In this document: piece after piece, positions 1 through 11,770 of the stretch | Layout of the letters: every line of letters begins with the position of its first letter | Numbering within the stretch: the stretch's first letter is position 1 | Origin: Bettongia penicillata ogilbyi | Lineage: Eukaryota > Chordata > Mammalia > Diprotodontia > Potoroidae | Direction of reading: 5' to 3' | Length of the DNA stretch: 64,000 nucleotides | NCBI GenBank assembly: GCA_023548195.1 | Contig: JAJHZJ010000220.1 | Coordinates: forward strand, 1,309,279 to 1,373,278 | The notes under the pieces: model-generated | The model's input: only the letters and a program-made list of their open reading frames with translations | The model's database searches: none | Told to the model about the DNA's origin: nothing | Program-made: the position numbers and the translations under genes

Positions 1-1325
1 CCCTTTCATCATCTTTCCCCCTTATTTTTTCCACTCTCGTTTTAACCTTAATATAGAGTAAGATAGATTTCTACACATAATTGCATGTATACCTTATTTC
101 TTATTTGAATCAATTTCGATATGAATGAGGTTTAGTCATTGCTTCCTATCCCCCATTTCTCCCTCCATTTTAATAACTCTTTCATGACACTTTTTATATG
201 TGATAATTTTGCCCATTCTATATCTCTCATATCCCTTCTCCTATTTCATCCTTTTTTTCTCATCCATAGTTTGGTTTGGGGTTTTTTTTGTACATCGTAT
301 GATCATAGTTAACTCACACTCGTACCCTTGGTCTATAAGGACACCTTGAAATTTTCTTAATAATAATGAAGATCTACAAAGTTACAGATATCATCTTCCC
401 ATCTTGAAATATAAACAGTTTGACATTGTTGAATCACTTGTTTTCTCTTTCCTGTTTACAATTTCATGCTTCTCATGACTCTTGTATTTGAAAAGTGAAT
501 TTTGTGTTCAATTGTAGTCTTTTCATCAAAAATATTTAAAAGTTCTCCATTTCATTGAACATCTATTCTCCCCCTTCCAAAGAATTATACTGAGTTTTAC
601 TTGGTAGGTGATTCTTGATTGTAATCCTAGTTCTTTTCCTTCAAGAACATCACATTTAGAAGTCTTATCCTTTAAAGGAAAAGCTGCTAAATCTTGTGGT
701 GTCCTGATTGTGGCTTGATAATATGGATTTTTTTCTTATTGTTTCTCATATTTTCCCCTTGACCTGCTAGATCTGGAATGAAACTGTAATATTCTTCAGA
801 CTTTCAATTTTGATATCTCTTTCAAATGTTGATACATGAATTATTTCAATTTCTATTTTACCTACTGATTCTAGAATATAGAAGTTTTCTTGGATAATAT
901 TTTGAAAGATGATGCCTAGAGTCTTTTATTTATGAAGATTTTGAAGTACTTTAATAGTCCTTAGGTTATTTCTCCCGGTAGTATTTTCAGGTTAGTTGTT
1001 TTTTCAATGAGATATTTTACATTATCTTTTATTTTTTAATTTAATTTAATTTTGTTTGATTGTGTCTTGATGTTTCTTGTGTTACTATTTTCCCATTCTT
1101 CATTCCTAATTTTTAAGGAATTATTTTCTTCATTGAGCTTTTGTACTTTTTTTTTTTTCATTTGGCCAGTTTAGATTTTTAAGGAGTTATTTGCTTAAAT
1201 GAAATTTATGTATCTTTTATCTTTTTGTACTTTCTTTATTTCCCAATTAATAGTATTTTCCCTTTTCCAGTTCTATGTGAAGATTGTTTTCAATATGCAC
1301 TTTTAGAACATTTTGAGTTTCAAAT
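1..1325 (-). mobile_element. HAL1/L1 ORF1 fragment 'A'
   Basis: On the minus strand this matches the ORF1 3' half and following non-coding region of the HAL1/L1 copies elsewhere in the window (39305-39739, 61684-62798). Positions 1-410 are the pyrimidine-rich 3' untranslated part. The former ORF1 runs from about 1290 down to 478, with a stop where the other copies have it. The arms TAAACAG (412-418) and CTGTTTA (452-458) of the post-stop inverted repeat survive. The reading frame is destroyed by many frameshifts and stops, so this is an old copy. Its 3' end lies outside the window, and its 5' side abuts an L1 3' end near 1325. Confidence 0.65.
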
Positions 1326-1329
1326 AGTT

Positions 1330-2325
1330 CTTTCTTCCTTCCCTCACTCCTTTTCTGTCTTCCCAGGAAGGCAAGCAAGATGACATAGACCTTACAAGTA
1401 TAATCATATTAAACATATTTCCATATTAGTGATGTTGTGAAAAAGGAATCAGAACAAAAGGAGAAAAAAGCACAAGAAAGGAAAAAAAAAGAAAATTGCA
1501 TGTTTCTTTCTGTATCCAAACTCCATAGTTCTTCGCAGTATATGGATAATATTTTCCATTATGAGTCTTTTAGAAGTGGCTTAGATCATTGTATCGCTGA
1601 GAAGAGCTAATTCTATCAAAGCTGATCATTGTACAATGTAGTTGTAACTGTGAACAATGTTTTCCTGATTCTGCTCACCTTGATCAGCGTCAGTCTTTGC
1701 AGGTTTCTCTGAAATCCATCTGCTCATCATTTCTTATAACAAAATGGTATTCCATTACATTCATATACCACAGCTCATTCAATCATTGCGCAATTAATGG
1801 TCATTCTCTCAAATTATATTTCTTTGCCATTAGAAAAAGAGCTGCTCTAAATAATTTTGTACATGTGAGTCCTTTTCCATTTTCTTATGATGTCCTTGGT
1901 TTATAGAACCTAGTAGTGACATTGCTGGATCAAGAGCTATGCATATATTGATTAGCCTTTGGGCATAGTTCCAAACTGTATTCCAGTATGGTTGGATCAG
2001 TTCACAAATCCACCAACAATGCATTGGTGTTCCAATTTATCCACATCTATATATGGTCATATTGGTCAATATGGTATGTGTGAGGGGGAATCTCAGAGTT
2101 GTTTTGATTTGAATTCTTCTAAGTAATAAACATTTCGAGTGTTTTTTGTCATTTGACTATAGGTAGCTTTAATTTCTTCACGTGAAAACTGCCTCTTCAA
2201 ATCTTTGACCATTTTTCAACTAGATCACATATGTTCTTATAAATTTGGTTCACTTTTCTGCATATTTTAGAAGTTGGGCTTTTATCAGAAACCCTGACAG
2301 TGTAAATTATTTCTGAGATTTCTAT
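1330..2325 (-). mobile_element. 5'-truncated L1 3' end
   Basis: The minus strand carries the end of L1 ORF2 and a 3' untranslated region. Order on the plus strand: 3' UTR (about 1330-1640), then the ORF2 C-terminal segment (about 1640-2325) with typical antisense wording such as the 'caccaacaatgcattggtgt' stretch near 2012. It parallels 57444-58500 in L1 H and 45785-46685. ORF2 is broken by several stops and shifts. No target-site duplication was recognised, because both sides are HAL1 sequence with unclear edges. Confidence 0.75.
1830..2024 (-). pseudogene. L1 ORF2 C-terminal fragment
   Basis: A 64-residue open stretch starts MHCWWICELIQPYWNTVW, the conserved segment of the cysteine-containing C-terminal region of L1 ORF2 (HCWW, then Q-P-W about eight residues on). 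It continues to a P-A-x-x-L-L-G-like motif. In an intact L1 this region lies after the reverse transcriptase and helps bind RNA. Here it is an isolated remnant: the frame is open for only 64 codons and the remaining homology is in other frames. It has no function of its own that I can support. Confidence 0.75.
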
Positions 2326-2430
2326 TCCCTGCCACAGGGGGTGTGGTTCTCTCACGGGTGGGGGGCACCTGGGTTTAAGGCACTTAGGCCTCACAGTTCC
2401 ATGAAAATTCTTTTTCGTTGTTGTTGTTCT

Positions 2431-2544
2431 TGTTGTTGCTTATAGCATTTTCTCTTTGACTTGATAATTCTGGGATTTGGCTACAATATTCCTTAGAGTT
2501 TTCATCTTGGCATCTCTTTCAGGAGGTGATTGGTGGATTCTTCC
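2431..2544 (-). mobile_element. HAL1/L1 'C', 3' piece, left of nested HAL1 B
   Basis: Minus-strand ORF1 C-terminal coding region (antisense wording 'tttggctacaatattcctta', then 'tctctttcaggaggtgat'), which stops abruptly at the poly(T) of HAL1 B. The homologous text resumes at 5482, so one element was split by the insertion. Between 2326 and 2430 lies a short GTT-rich stretch that I cannot assign. Confidence 0.6.
2533..2544. repeat. Probable target-site duplication of HAL1 B (left copy)
   Basis: GTGGATTCTTCC next to the poly(T) end of B. The partner at 5482-5493 reads GTGGTTTATTTC, 9 of 12 identical. The mismatches fit an old insertion, and both copies continue smoothly into HAL1 C sequence, which supports the boundary independently. 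Confidence 0.5.
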
Positions 2545-3354
2545 TTTTTTTAATACAATTTATTTATTTTCAGTTTTCAACACTCACCTCTACAAGATTT
2601 TGAATTCCAATTTTTCCCCATCTCTCCCCTTCCCTCACCCCAAGACAGCATGCAGTCCAGCCATTCTTTTATGCAATGTGCCCTCCTTTCTATCTCTCTT
2701 TTTCTCCCATTCCCCTCCTATCTATTTTCCTGCAGAGCAAGATAAATTTCTATACCATATTGTCAGTACAACTTATTTCCCAAAATAATGCTTTTAACAT
2801 TCATTGTTAAATCTTTGAGTTCCACATTCTCTCCCTTCCTTCCTCCCTCCCCACCCTCACTGAGACAGCAAGCAATTCAATATAGGTTATACATGTGTAG
2901 CTATGCAAAACATCTCTATAACAGCGATACTGTGAAAGAATAAATACATTTCCCTCTATTCTGTCCTGCCCTCTATTTATTCCATTTTTGCCCTTGATCT
3001 GTCCCCCCACAGTAATGTTTGCTTCTGATTATCCCTTCCTCCAATCCGTTGTCCTTTCTATTATCCTTCCTCTCTTATCCCCTTTCTCTTTGCCTTTCTG
3101 CATGGTAAGACAGATTTTCATATGCAATTGATTGTGTGTTGTTTCCCTCCTTAAGGCAAATCTGATGAAAGTAAAGCTCATTTATTCCCTCTTACCTGTC
3201 CCCTTTACCTCTCCATTGTAAAAGCCCTTTGTTACCTCTTTTATGTGAGGTGATTTACTAGATTCTACCTCTTCCTTTCTCTTTCTCTCATTATATTCCT
3301 CTCCAACACCTAATTTTATTTTGTAAGTATCATCCCTTCTGGACCTTTTGTCAA

Positions 3355-3470
3355 TATATACATCAATACACATACACATATATTCATATATATATGTATA
3401 TATGTATACATACATATATATCTACACAGATATAATATACACATGTGCACGTACATGTATGCATTTATAT
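3355..3470. repeat. AT/ACAT microsatellite in HAL1 B 3' UTR
   Basis: Impure (TA)n, (CATA)n and (TGTA)n runs. It lies at the same place, just downstream of ORF1, where E, F, G and K also carry a simple repeat. Confidence 0.85.
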
Positions 3471-3592
3471 ATTCACTTTAGCTATCTTAATATTGAGAAA
3501 AATGTTATGAGTTACAAATATCATCTTTCCATGTATGAATATAAAAAGTTCAATTTTAAAGCCCTTATGGCTTCTCTTTCCTGTTTACCTTT

Positions 3593-4678
3593 CCATGTTG
3601 CTCTCGATTCTTGTATTTTAAAGTCAAAATTTGAAAGTCAAATTTTCTATTCAGCTCTGTTCTGTTCAGCAAGATGCTTGGAAGCCCTCTATCTCATTGA
3701 AATTCCATTTTCCCTTGAAGGATTATACTCAGTTTTGCTGAATAGGTGATTCTTGGTTTTAATTCTAGTTCCTTTGAATTTTGGAATACCATATTACAAG
3801 CCCTACAATCCCCTAGTTCAGAAGCTACTATTTCCTGTGTTATCCTCATTGGATTCTTACAAAACTTAAATTATTTCTTTCTGGCTACTTGTAATATTTT
3901 CTCCTTGAAATGGAAATGCTGAGATTTCTCTATAATATTCCTAGGAATTTTCCTTTTGGAATCAATTTCAGAAGGTGATGGGCAGATTCTTTCCATTTCT
4001 ATTTTACATTCTGGTTCTAGAATAACGAGGAAATTTATCTTGATAATTTCTTGAAAGATGTTATATAGGCTATCCTTTTTTGATTATAGGTTTCAGTTAG
4101 ATTAATAATTTTTAAAATTATCTCTGCTGAATCTATTTTTCAGGTCAATTGTTTTCCCAAAGAGATATTTCACATTGTCTTTTTTGTTTTCTTCTCCTTT
4201 TTTAAAAAATAATTCTTCAATTTCTCATAAACTCATTAGTTTTCTTTTGCTCTACTCTAATTTTTAAGGAATTATTTTCTTCAGTATGCTTTTAGACCTC
4301 CTTTCCCATTTGGCCCATTTTACTTTTTAAGGCATTATTCTTCTCTTTATCTACTTTTTTGGACCTCTTTTGTTTTCTTCAGCATTTTTGGGGGTTCTCT
4401 TTTAGAAAACTGTTTACTTGCTTTTTCACCATTTTCCTGCATCATTCTCATTTCTTATTTCTAATTTTTCCTCTACTTCTCTTACTTGATTTTCAAAATC
4501 TGTTTTGATCTCTTCCATGACATGCAACCATTTAATATATTTCTTGGAGGCTTTGGATGTAGGAGTCTTTACCTTGTTGTAGTCTTCCTTTTGTATGCTT
4601 TGATCTTCCTCATTGTAGGAAAATACTTTTCTACCAAGAAAGTTACCTCTTTGAACTTATTTTTCCCTTTTTTGGTCA
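3593..4678 (-). pseudogene. HAL1 B ORF1 (RNA-binding protein), broken
   Basis: Start chosen at the ATG (antisense 'cat' at 4676-4678), the same place as the F and G starts relative to the nearby 'tttcccttt' context. ORF1 protein forms coiled-coil trimers and coats its own RNA; expected order is N-terminal tail, coiled coil, RRM, C-terminal domain. Only scraps of frame remain. The usual TGA stop appears mutated to TGG at 3593-3595. The left arm of the post-stop inverted repeat is damaged in this copy. Confidence 0.6.
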
Positions 4679-5481
4679 TTTTCTGAGCCAATTACTTGAC
4701 TAGTGATCTCTTTGTTAAGTGGAGAGTGTACTGACCTAAGTTTCAGGGGTTTTGTGGATCTGTTTTCAGAGATATCTCTAGGGAACTGTAAATTCTCAGT
4801 TCCTCCAAAGTGGAGTGATCAAAGGAGAGGTGTTTTCCCTTCTTCGGGTCTGCTCTCTTTACTGTGAGCAACTGTAAGCAGTCTTTTCTGTGCTGGAACT
4901 ACAAGTAGGATTCCCTCTCTACAGGTGCCACAAGGTCTGCTATGCAAGTGCTCCTCATCAACCCAAGACTACCATGCAGGACTGAGACACAGATAAGCCC
5001 CTTCTTTACCCCTAGATCAGCTTCTCAATTCTCCTAATGTCTATAGATTGAGAATTCCAGAAATATCTCTCACTGAGGTGAGTGGCTGTCATCACTCTGG
5101 GACAAGGACTAGGGCTAGGGCCACACACATTCCTCTCTCACCGAGGTAAGACCTTTGAAAATGTCTTCAGTGTTTATAGTTTGAGAAATCTGGAAACTAC
5201 CACAGCCACCAGTGATTTGGTGGCCTGAGGTCTACTCCAATTCTGTCTGTGAAGACCCAACACATGCTCTATATACTGTTCTCTGAATCTTGTGCAATAG
5301 ACACTTCCTGTTGTCCTTCCAGATTGTCATGGGCTAGAAATCCATTTTACTCAGTCATATTGTGCCTTCTGCTGCTGTAGAATTTGTTTAGAGTCATTCA
5401 TATAGTTTTTTTTGAGTAGTTTGTGGGGAGAGCTCAGGCAGTTCCTTTCTTCTACTCCGATATCTTGTCTTCACCCACTCA

Positions 5482-6745
5482 GTGGTTTATTTCAATGAAT
5501 ATTTTACTTTATGGTTCTAGGATATAAGCGCAGCTTACTTTGATAGATGAAAAATGCTATCCAGGCTTTTTTGTCCCACAGATATCATGTCATCCAATAA
5601 TTTTTAATCAAATAATTACTTAAATTTCAAATTAATTATTTAATTATAATTTAGTCAACCAATGATTAGATAATTAATGACTTTTAAATTACCTCCTCTC
5701 GTTCTGTTTTCCAAGTCTGTTAGTTTTCCCATGAGGCATTTTGGATTTTATTCTATTTTTTTTCCTTCTTTTGATTCTTGATATCTCATAGAGTCATTGG
5801 CTTCCACTTGCCCAATTCTGATTTTTAAGAAACTATTTTCTAACTTTAGCTTTTGTACCTCCTTTTCCATTTGGCCAATTCTTTTTTAAGAAGTTGTTTT
5901 CTTCACTCAATTTTTGTCCTTTCTTTTCCAAGCTGTTGACTCTCTCTTGCATTTCTCTCATTTATTTCCCAACTTTTCTTCTACCTTTCTTATTTGACTT
6001 TTTATGTTCTTCCTGATCTTTTCCAAGAAGGTTTTTTTGGACTTGAGACCAATTCATATTCCCTTCTGAGTTTTCAGATGTAGGTATATTGACAATATTG
6101 TCCTCTTCTAAATTTGTGTTTTGATCTTCCCAGTCACCATAGTAAGTTTCAATGGTCAATATTCATTTTTGCTTCTTACTCTTTTTATTTGCCCATTTCA
6201 TGGCTTTTAACATTGAGTTTTCCTCCTGAAGTATCAAGGGCACTGTCCCAGATTTCTGATGCTTGGTGTAAGGGGCCTGGTCACTGTTTTGGGGTATTGC
6301 AACCTCAGATGCTGATATCTTTCTTACTGTGCTGGCGTGGCCCAATCAAGTCACACCTTGTGCTGCCTAGTTTCTGGGCCTGGAAACTTACCATCTACAC
6401 TAAGACTGGAGGCTTTAGAATAGGCCTGATGTATCACTGGTTTGCTGAGTCAGGACTTTGGGGCCTCAATTGTTGATCTATGATGTGGCTAAGGGCCTCA
6501 CTCTGGTTTGCCTAGACACCATCTCTGCTGGGCTGTGGTTCCTTTTTACCCAAGTAAGACAAAATTTTCCTGAAATTATTCTAAGTTATCTTCACCTAGC
6601 AAATTGTTTCTCTCACTCATTTTGTAGTTTCTGTCACTCCAGAATCCCTTTAGAGGCTTGATTTAATGTCATTTCTGAAGGAAACTGTGGAGATCTCAGG
6701 CATCTTCCAGCTTTTTCTCTACCACCTTGACTCCACCTCTGTGTT
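5482..6745 (-). mobile_element. HAL1/L1 'C', 5' piece
   Basis: Continuation of C beyond the nested B. On the minus strand: 5' end near 6742-6715, where the antisense form of the GGAGCCAAGATGG-type start is visible ('accaccttgactccacc'); 5' UTR to about 6160; then ORF1 N-terminal and coiled-coil coding sequence down to 5482. The AT-rich stretch 5580-5690 is a degenerate part of the coiled-coil/RRM region. Because the 3' part is short and old, I cannot say whether C was a HAL1 or a full L1. Confidence 0.6.
5962..6159 (-). pseudogene. ORF1 N-terminal fragment of element C
   Basis: A 65-codon open stretch starting MTIETYYGDWEDQNTN. The same wording (YGD-x-DQNTN, then SE-x-SEG-x-MN-x-SQ) can be read on the minus strand of L1 J near 19860-19950. 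This shows that C and J share an ORF1 N-terminus. Downstream coiled-coil coding sequence continues in other frames to about 5700. It is charged and Lys/Glu-rich, as expected before an ORF1 coiled coil. The start codon is inferred from the first in-frame ATG and has no independent support. Confidence 0.5.
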
Positions 6746-6774
6746 TCCATTACCAAGTTGTTTACATTTTTGGC

Positions 6775-7520
6775 ATGATAAATTTGCATCACTCCCATTT
6801 CTTTTCCCAATTTTTCTTCTTATTCTCTTATTTGAGTTATTTTTTTTAATGAAGCTCTTCAAGGACTTTCTCTGTGCCTGAGTCTAATTCACTTTTTTTT
6901 TTTAATTGAGCTTTCACATTTGGATACATTGACATTGGTATCCTCTTGAGTTTTTGCTTTGATCTTCACTGCCAAAATAGTAACTTTCTATGGTGAGGTT
7001 TTTTGGTTATTGTTGCTGCTGATTTTCCCTGCCTATTTCTTTACTTTTAACTTTATGTTAAGGTTGGGCTCTGCTCCTCTCATGGAGGGACAACTATTTC
7101 AATTTTCCAGTTTGTCATGCTGCTTTTTTCAGAGGTAATTCTGTCACCTTCGTGTTTACAGTTCTTTCATAGTGGTATGATCTAAGGAGAGGTGTCATCA
7201 CTCCCCTCCTGGCCTGTGTTCAATTCTGTGAATGGCCACAGCTTCTCTTTTCCTCTATTGACCTGTGACCAGGATCCCAGATGCCTTGTGGTGACATACT
7301 CTAGTATGCCAGTGCTGTTTCTCACCATTGAACTGTGACCTTGATCTGTTATCTGTATTTCTATTTGAGCAAAACAACAGAGTCTTGCACTCAGTGACCA
7401 CAAAATGCCCCCATAATTTCCTTTTTACCTCTTAAACAGGCCCCTTACTAGGGTGCTAAGAGCCCAAGTGGAAAATCAATGCTGATCCAATTGTTTCCAA
7501 GACCAGCATTGACTTTTTGG
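6775..7520 (-). mobile_element. HAL1/L1 'D', 5' fragment
   Basis: Minus-strand ORF1 N-terminal coding sequence (about 6775-6990) and 5' UTR (about 6990-7520). The 5' UTR parallels B at 4750-4870 (antisense 'ctaaggagaggtgtcat' near 7172 against 'caaaggagaggtgttttc'). The frame is broken. The far 5' edge is blurred where the ERV copy begins. Confidence 0.5.
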
Positions 7521-7581
7521 GGTGGGATGAGGTCACTGATGCTTGGTTGAGTCAAGGCAGGAGACTTCATGCTTAGTTTAT

Positions 7582-7597
7582 TGAGACATGGTTTCTT
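7582..7597. repeat. Target-site duplication of the retroposed ERV transcript (left copy)
   Basis: TGAGACATGGTTTCTT, identical in 16 of 16 to 11930-11945. It lies directly outside the T run that is the poly(A) tail on the minus strand. A length of 16 bp suits L1-type target-primed insertion; retroviral integrase makes 4-6 bp. Confidence 0.85.
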
Positions 7598-7609
7598 TCT
7601 TTTTTTTTT

Positions 7610-7679
7610 GGCCTCACTGGTAGCTTTATTGATGTAAAAGCAGAAGGCCTGAGATTTAGGAAGGAGCTAAACAAAAGGC
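7610..7679 (-). promoter_or_regulatory. 3' R region with polyadenylation signal
   Basis: On the minus strand AATAAA (plus-strand tttatt, 7625-7630) lies about 15 nt before a run of A. About 70 nt here align with 11852-11929 at the other end: shared blocks include antisense 'ctgagattta' and 'tttattgatg'. The two copies differ at scattered sites and by a roughly 10-nt indel just after the polyadenylation signal. Confidence 0.75.
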
Positions 7680-8595
7680 AGTGTTATAGGATAAGGGGCA
7701 AACTGATATATGATTATTTTAGTGTTTCTTTGTGGGTTTGGACATCTAGGGTAAGTCTTGGAAGACAAAGAAATCTTACAAGATGAAGGCACAGGGTGAG
7801 GACTATGCATGACACAAGATAAGGAAATATTCCCCTGGATGAGGGGTGGGAAGAGGGAATTTTATGTTTCTCCAGGATGAGGGGTGGGAACAGAGAATAT
7901 TATGGTTCAGAATAAGGAGAAGTGGTAAGGGGAAATTTTAGGGCATCAAGGTCCTCACAAAATCTCTCAATATTTTTCACTCTTAAGGCACTGTTTCTAT
8001 TCATATCATTTCCCCACTCAACACCTAGGTAAGAGAATTATTTTTAGGAGAAAGGACAAAGGTCATTGTCTTCAGTAGATGCTTCCTGCTGAACAGGGGC
8101 AAAGAGTCCACTTCAGGGGCAAGAATAGGTTGGAGAGGTGATCAATGTGGGGTGCAGAATTCAGTGCCAATTGAGTCCAGAGTGGAGAAAGTGAAGCCAC
8201 TTGGTGACATCAAGGGCAGGGGTTGGTATCCTAAAAGTTTCTGTGCGTGAGAAGACACAAATCTAAGAGCAAGTAAAATGACCAATAACAAGGTTACAAT
8301 GAGGAAAAGAAGAGAGAGAAACCATGACCCCCAGGAGGAGGTAGGGGGAGATATCAGCCTGGAGTGTATGCCTTACATCTAAGAGGTTGTCTGTGATAAC
8401 CTTTCAGTGCTCAATGGAATAATTCCATGCAGAATCTTCAGGAAAGATAGGGGAAGAGCCACAAGGAGTAATCAGGAATCAGGTAGGCTAGGAACAAGGT
8501 GAGGCTCAGAACACAAGTCCCCAAGGAGAAGGGCTTCAATGCCTAATCTTCTTTGATCATTTTTATCACTGGACATTCATGCCCTTCATCTTATC

Positions 8596-8943
8596 TCACA
8601 TCCTGCCTCTTGCTTGCTTCTCTGACTCAGCACTGCTGTCTGCTTCACCATCCAACCCAAATCTTTTTGGGAGAGGGCCAAAGGCACTGTCCTTGCCTGA
8701 GGGGTGGTGGGAAGGAGAGTAAAATGAGACTGAAATAGAGTCCAGGGAATGAGAAATGTGTAGAACATGTATCCTTGTTGCATGACCATCTGAAGGTGGA
8801 CAGCATAGTCTAGGAGACACAAATCTGACAAACAAGTTCAATATGTAGGCCCCAAATAGAAGGAGCACTAAAAGTGATGCCAGAAAAAAGGAAAAACAAA
8901 GAAAGAAGCCGAGTCCCATGATATAATTATTTACTTTTGACAT
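8596..8943 (-). pseudogene. Degenerate ERV envelope membrane segment (env TM-like)
   Basis: A 115-codon open stretch begins with a hydrophobic segment (residues about 9-37, including FFLASLLVLLLFGAYILNLF) followed by a basic, short tail. This pattern, a Leu-rich span ending in G-x-x-I-L-N and then V-R-F-V, is typical of the membrane anchor of gamma-type retroviral envelope transmembrane subunits. The ectodomain upstream (higher coordinates) is interrupted by stops and shifts, so no envelope protein can be made. The residues after about 45 probably belong to the cytoplasmic tail and U3 read-through. The family assignment rests on this one segment and its place upstream of U3-R. Confidence 0.5.
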
Positions 8944-10735
8944 ACAGAATTTTATGATCTTCTTATTTTCTCAAAAGTTTCCACTCTCATTCCAATTCCT
9001 TTTGAAAGATCAGATGCTATTGAGGATCTTACTCTATACATGTAAATATAAGTAACAACACTTTGCATGTAGAAGCTTTCTACCCTTGAGTTAATGGTTA
9101 CACAAAAGAATTTACTTATAAGAGACCAACTTTTACTACATGGCTACCAAAAAAGACTTGGGAGGATCCATAAGTAACTAATTCCAAAAGTGTGCATAGC
9201 AATAAGCTGATTATAATAAAACATGTTCGTACCACAGAACACACAGTATAACCAGGTATTAATTCCACGATAGTAACAAACTTTGAATGAAGCTGACTTT
9301 TTCCATTAACACAAAAATATTCCATGTTACCTCCCTCTAAGAAAATTGTACTGAAATTCTTTTCCTCAAACTGAAGATGTTTCTGATCTAATTTCAGTAA
9401 TTAATAGAATAGTAGGTAGGTGCCTAAAGCAGTTGTACCAATATTCAGTTATTCCAATATCATTTTAAAAAATTTAAGGACTTTATTCCATACAGACATA
9501 GATTTAGTAGCAGGCAGATGATTAGGCCAAATACCCATTTACTAACTTTCTTAACATATAAAAGGGAATATAATCTTAAGCTAAATAGCTCACATATTAA
9601 AAACATACTTAAATGTAGTAGCTCAAATGTAAAAACCATACCAGTCTGTCGGATAATGATTCAACATTGTGTTTTTACTATCTCTTCACAAGTGTGTTTT
9701 TTTTTTTCCTTTTGTCTAACTATTTCCATGTCATTCAGAAAAAAAATATTCTTTTCCAGGGATTTTATCTTTCACATGACTCTGTAGGGGTATTAATTTA
9801 CCCAACTGTTTTATAGAATAATACCCATTCAGATCGACCACTTGCCTTGATTACAGAAATTTGCCATAAAAAAGAAAAGGAAGGACATGACTAAATGAAA
9901 CATCACAGTTTTGCAAGCGCTTAGTATCAACTCCACCTCATAGCCGGAATCAGGTGGGAAACATTCCTTTTCAAAGGAAAACAATAGGAAAACTGAGTCA
10001 GGAGGATTCCATCCTAGCAGAGGCAAGAATTGTCCTCTCAACTGATCCAGAGGGAGATTTCTATCTGTAAATGTCACATGTCTTCTGAGTAGCTTGTGAC
10101 ATTTCTCTCAGATGGTGGATTATTGACTACTGATGGATTTTTTTATGATTCATCAAATAACTCAAAACATTTCTGTTCTAAGAGTTTTTACCTCAAATGG
10201 CAAGTTTCACTAATCAAAAATTTACCAGGATTGCCATCTCAAATTTTTACTTTGTCCTGGTGCAAAACCCAGCTACCAGAGATCATGTGTGTCTATATTT
10301 CCAAATTCTCATCAAAAAAGTTCCTTCTTTAGGAACTCCATGACTACTCAGGAATTCTACTACACAGAAGACTATACAGGTTTGATAAGAATTTATGACT
10401 AGATGGTTCCAAAATTCTTGCTGTAATTAGCACCCTCATAATCTGATAATAATATAACAACATCTAGTTTATAAGAGAAATTGCTTTTCTAACATAGGTA
10501 ATACAAAATTACACAATAAGGAAATTCAGACATATGACCATACCACAAGCATGTATTTAAAAATTGAGGTAGAACCAATTAATTACCAATCAGATGACCA
10601 TAATTTAGTTGAATGAGCAAATCAGATCTGGATTCATAATCATTGGTGGTAACATTTTAGTGTCTAAGACCAAATACCCTTAACAATTTAAAAGAAAATA
10701 TTGTTTTCCACAAATCCACGTTTTTGCTAATCTAG
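8944..10735 (-). other. Unassigned AT-rich interior of the ERV copy
   Basis: AT-rich stretch between the env-like segment and a more GC-rich stretch from about 10737. Minus-strand open stretches at 9116-9325 (69 codons, several Cys and a hydrophobic block) and 9829-10077 (82 codons) are the longest. Their position would suit envelope coding sequence, but I cannot identify motifs. It could also be a later insertion. Confidence 0.35.
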
Positions 10736-11770
10736 GGTGAACTCTCAGGAAAGTTATGCTGAGTCCAACTGCAAGGATCTGGTGTCCAGCATGCCAGGAG
10801 AAAAGGGTGCTCCTGTAGGCATGGGCATAGGGACAGGAAGTACTGGAGTGCAGAGGGAAGGGAGAACCTGCAGTTTTCCCATTTCCTTAGGGATGAGAGA
10901 AATAAGGGAGAGAAATAAGGGATTATACAACCAGATTGGGTTGTATAAGATGTGTCCAGGTCCATGGCCTCCAACTGCTCGACCCAAAACCTTCCAGTCT
11001 TAGCTGGAGAGGAACTGTAATTCCTTGCCTTTTTTTACTTTGGAGACTTAGACTAGAAAATACTTATCCCTCAGTGAGGGGAAGAAAAGAGTAGGGACAG
11101 AGAGAAGGTTTACATCTAGGCAGTAAACCTGGGGCAGAGGCCCACAGGGCACAAAGACCCTGAAACAACAGTTCAGGGACACCCAAAGAAAACCAGGCTC
11201 AGAGGCCAACCTACTCACCTCCCTCAATGTCCCATGGGGGAGGTGAAGGAAAAACACAGGGTAAACCAAGGTGCCGGGGTGACAATACTGGGTAAAAAGT
11301 CTGCTCAAGCAGAGCAAAGTGCCTTTTCTTCAAGTTTTGGAGACCAAATTTCTTACCAAGTTTGTTTTGTTTAGAAACCCCATTCACAAATTACTTTTCT
11401 AGACTATATTGAAGTCAAGCTATGTTACAGTTGAGCACTAGTCACTTTTCCTTAAGATCTCCTCCCCAAATTCCCCTACTAGCAGTCTCCAAGCAGCCTC
11501 TCTCCACTTTTCCCAGCGTCCCAAGAAGAGGGGACAAAAAATATGATCAACCCAATGCTAAGGGCATCCCTTTATATGAGAGTCCACAGTCTGACCAGCC
11601 ACCCTGAAGTCAGTAGAGCTGCAGATGCCACTGGCAGTATCTGGGGATCTCACTGCTAGTGAGACAGTGGGAGTAGAAAGATCTGGGGAAGAGAACAAAA
11701 AAAGGGGTAATTACCTCTTATCCCAATGGCTAGGAGAAGATCATCTAATTAAAAGAAACTAACATTTGGA
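10736..11770 (-). other. ERV leader / possible gag remnant
   Basis: Lies directly downstream of the primer-binding site on the minus strand, where a retroviral leader and gag would be. It is more GC-rich than the neighbouring interior. Minus-strand open stretches at 11048-11317 (89 codons) and 10754-10987 (77 codons, Pro-rich) show no motif I can name, and no Cys-His zinc knuckle was seen. Confidence 0.4.

Larger units (their letters stand above)
2545..5481 (-). mobile_element. Near-complete HAL1-type element 'B'
   Basis: A 2.94-kb minus-strand element. From its 5' end: 5' UTR (5481-4679) starting with a diverged form of the GGAGCCAAGATGG-type motif (near 5455-5478); a single ORF1 (4678-3593); a 3' UTR with an AT/GT microsatellite (3355-3470), a long pyrimidine-rich tract, and a T run at 2545-2551 that is the poly(A) end. 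No ORF2 sequence is present. Length and layout match HAL1 F (2904 bp) at 60555-63458. It sits inside HAL1 C with an imperfect 12-bp duplication. ORF1-only L1 derivatives (half-L1, HAL1) are known in mammals and must borrow ORF2 from L1. Confidence 0.75.

Noticed and set aside
9116..9325. Envelope surface-subunit segment in the ERV copy
   Set aside because: A few Cys and a hydrophobic block in a plausible place, but no decisive motif; kept only as unassigned interior.
10737..11003. Plus-strand 88-codon open frame as a host exon
   Set aside because: No splice sites or homology seen; it lies inside the bounded retroposed ERV copy.
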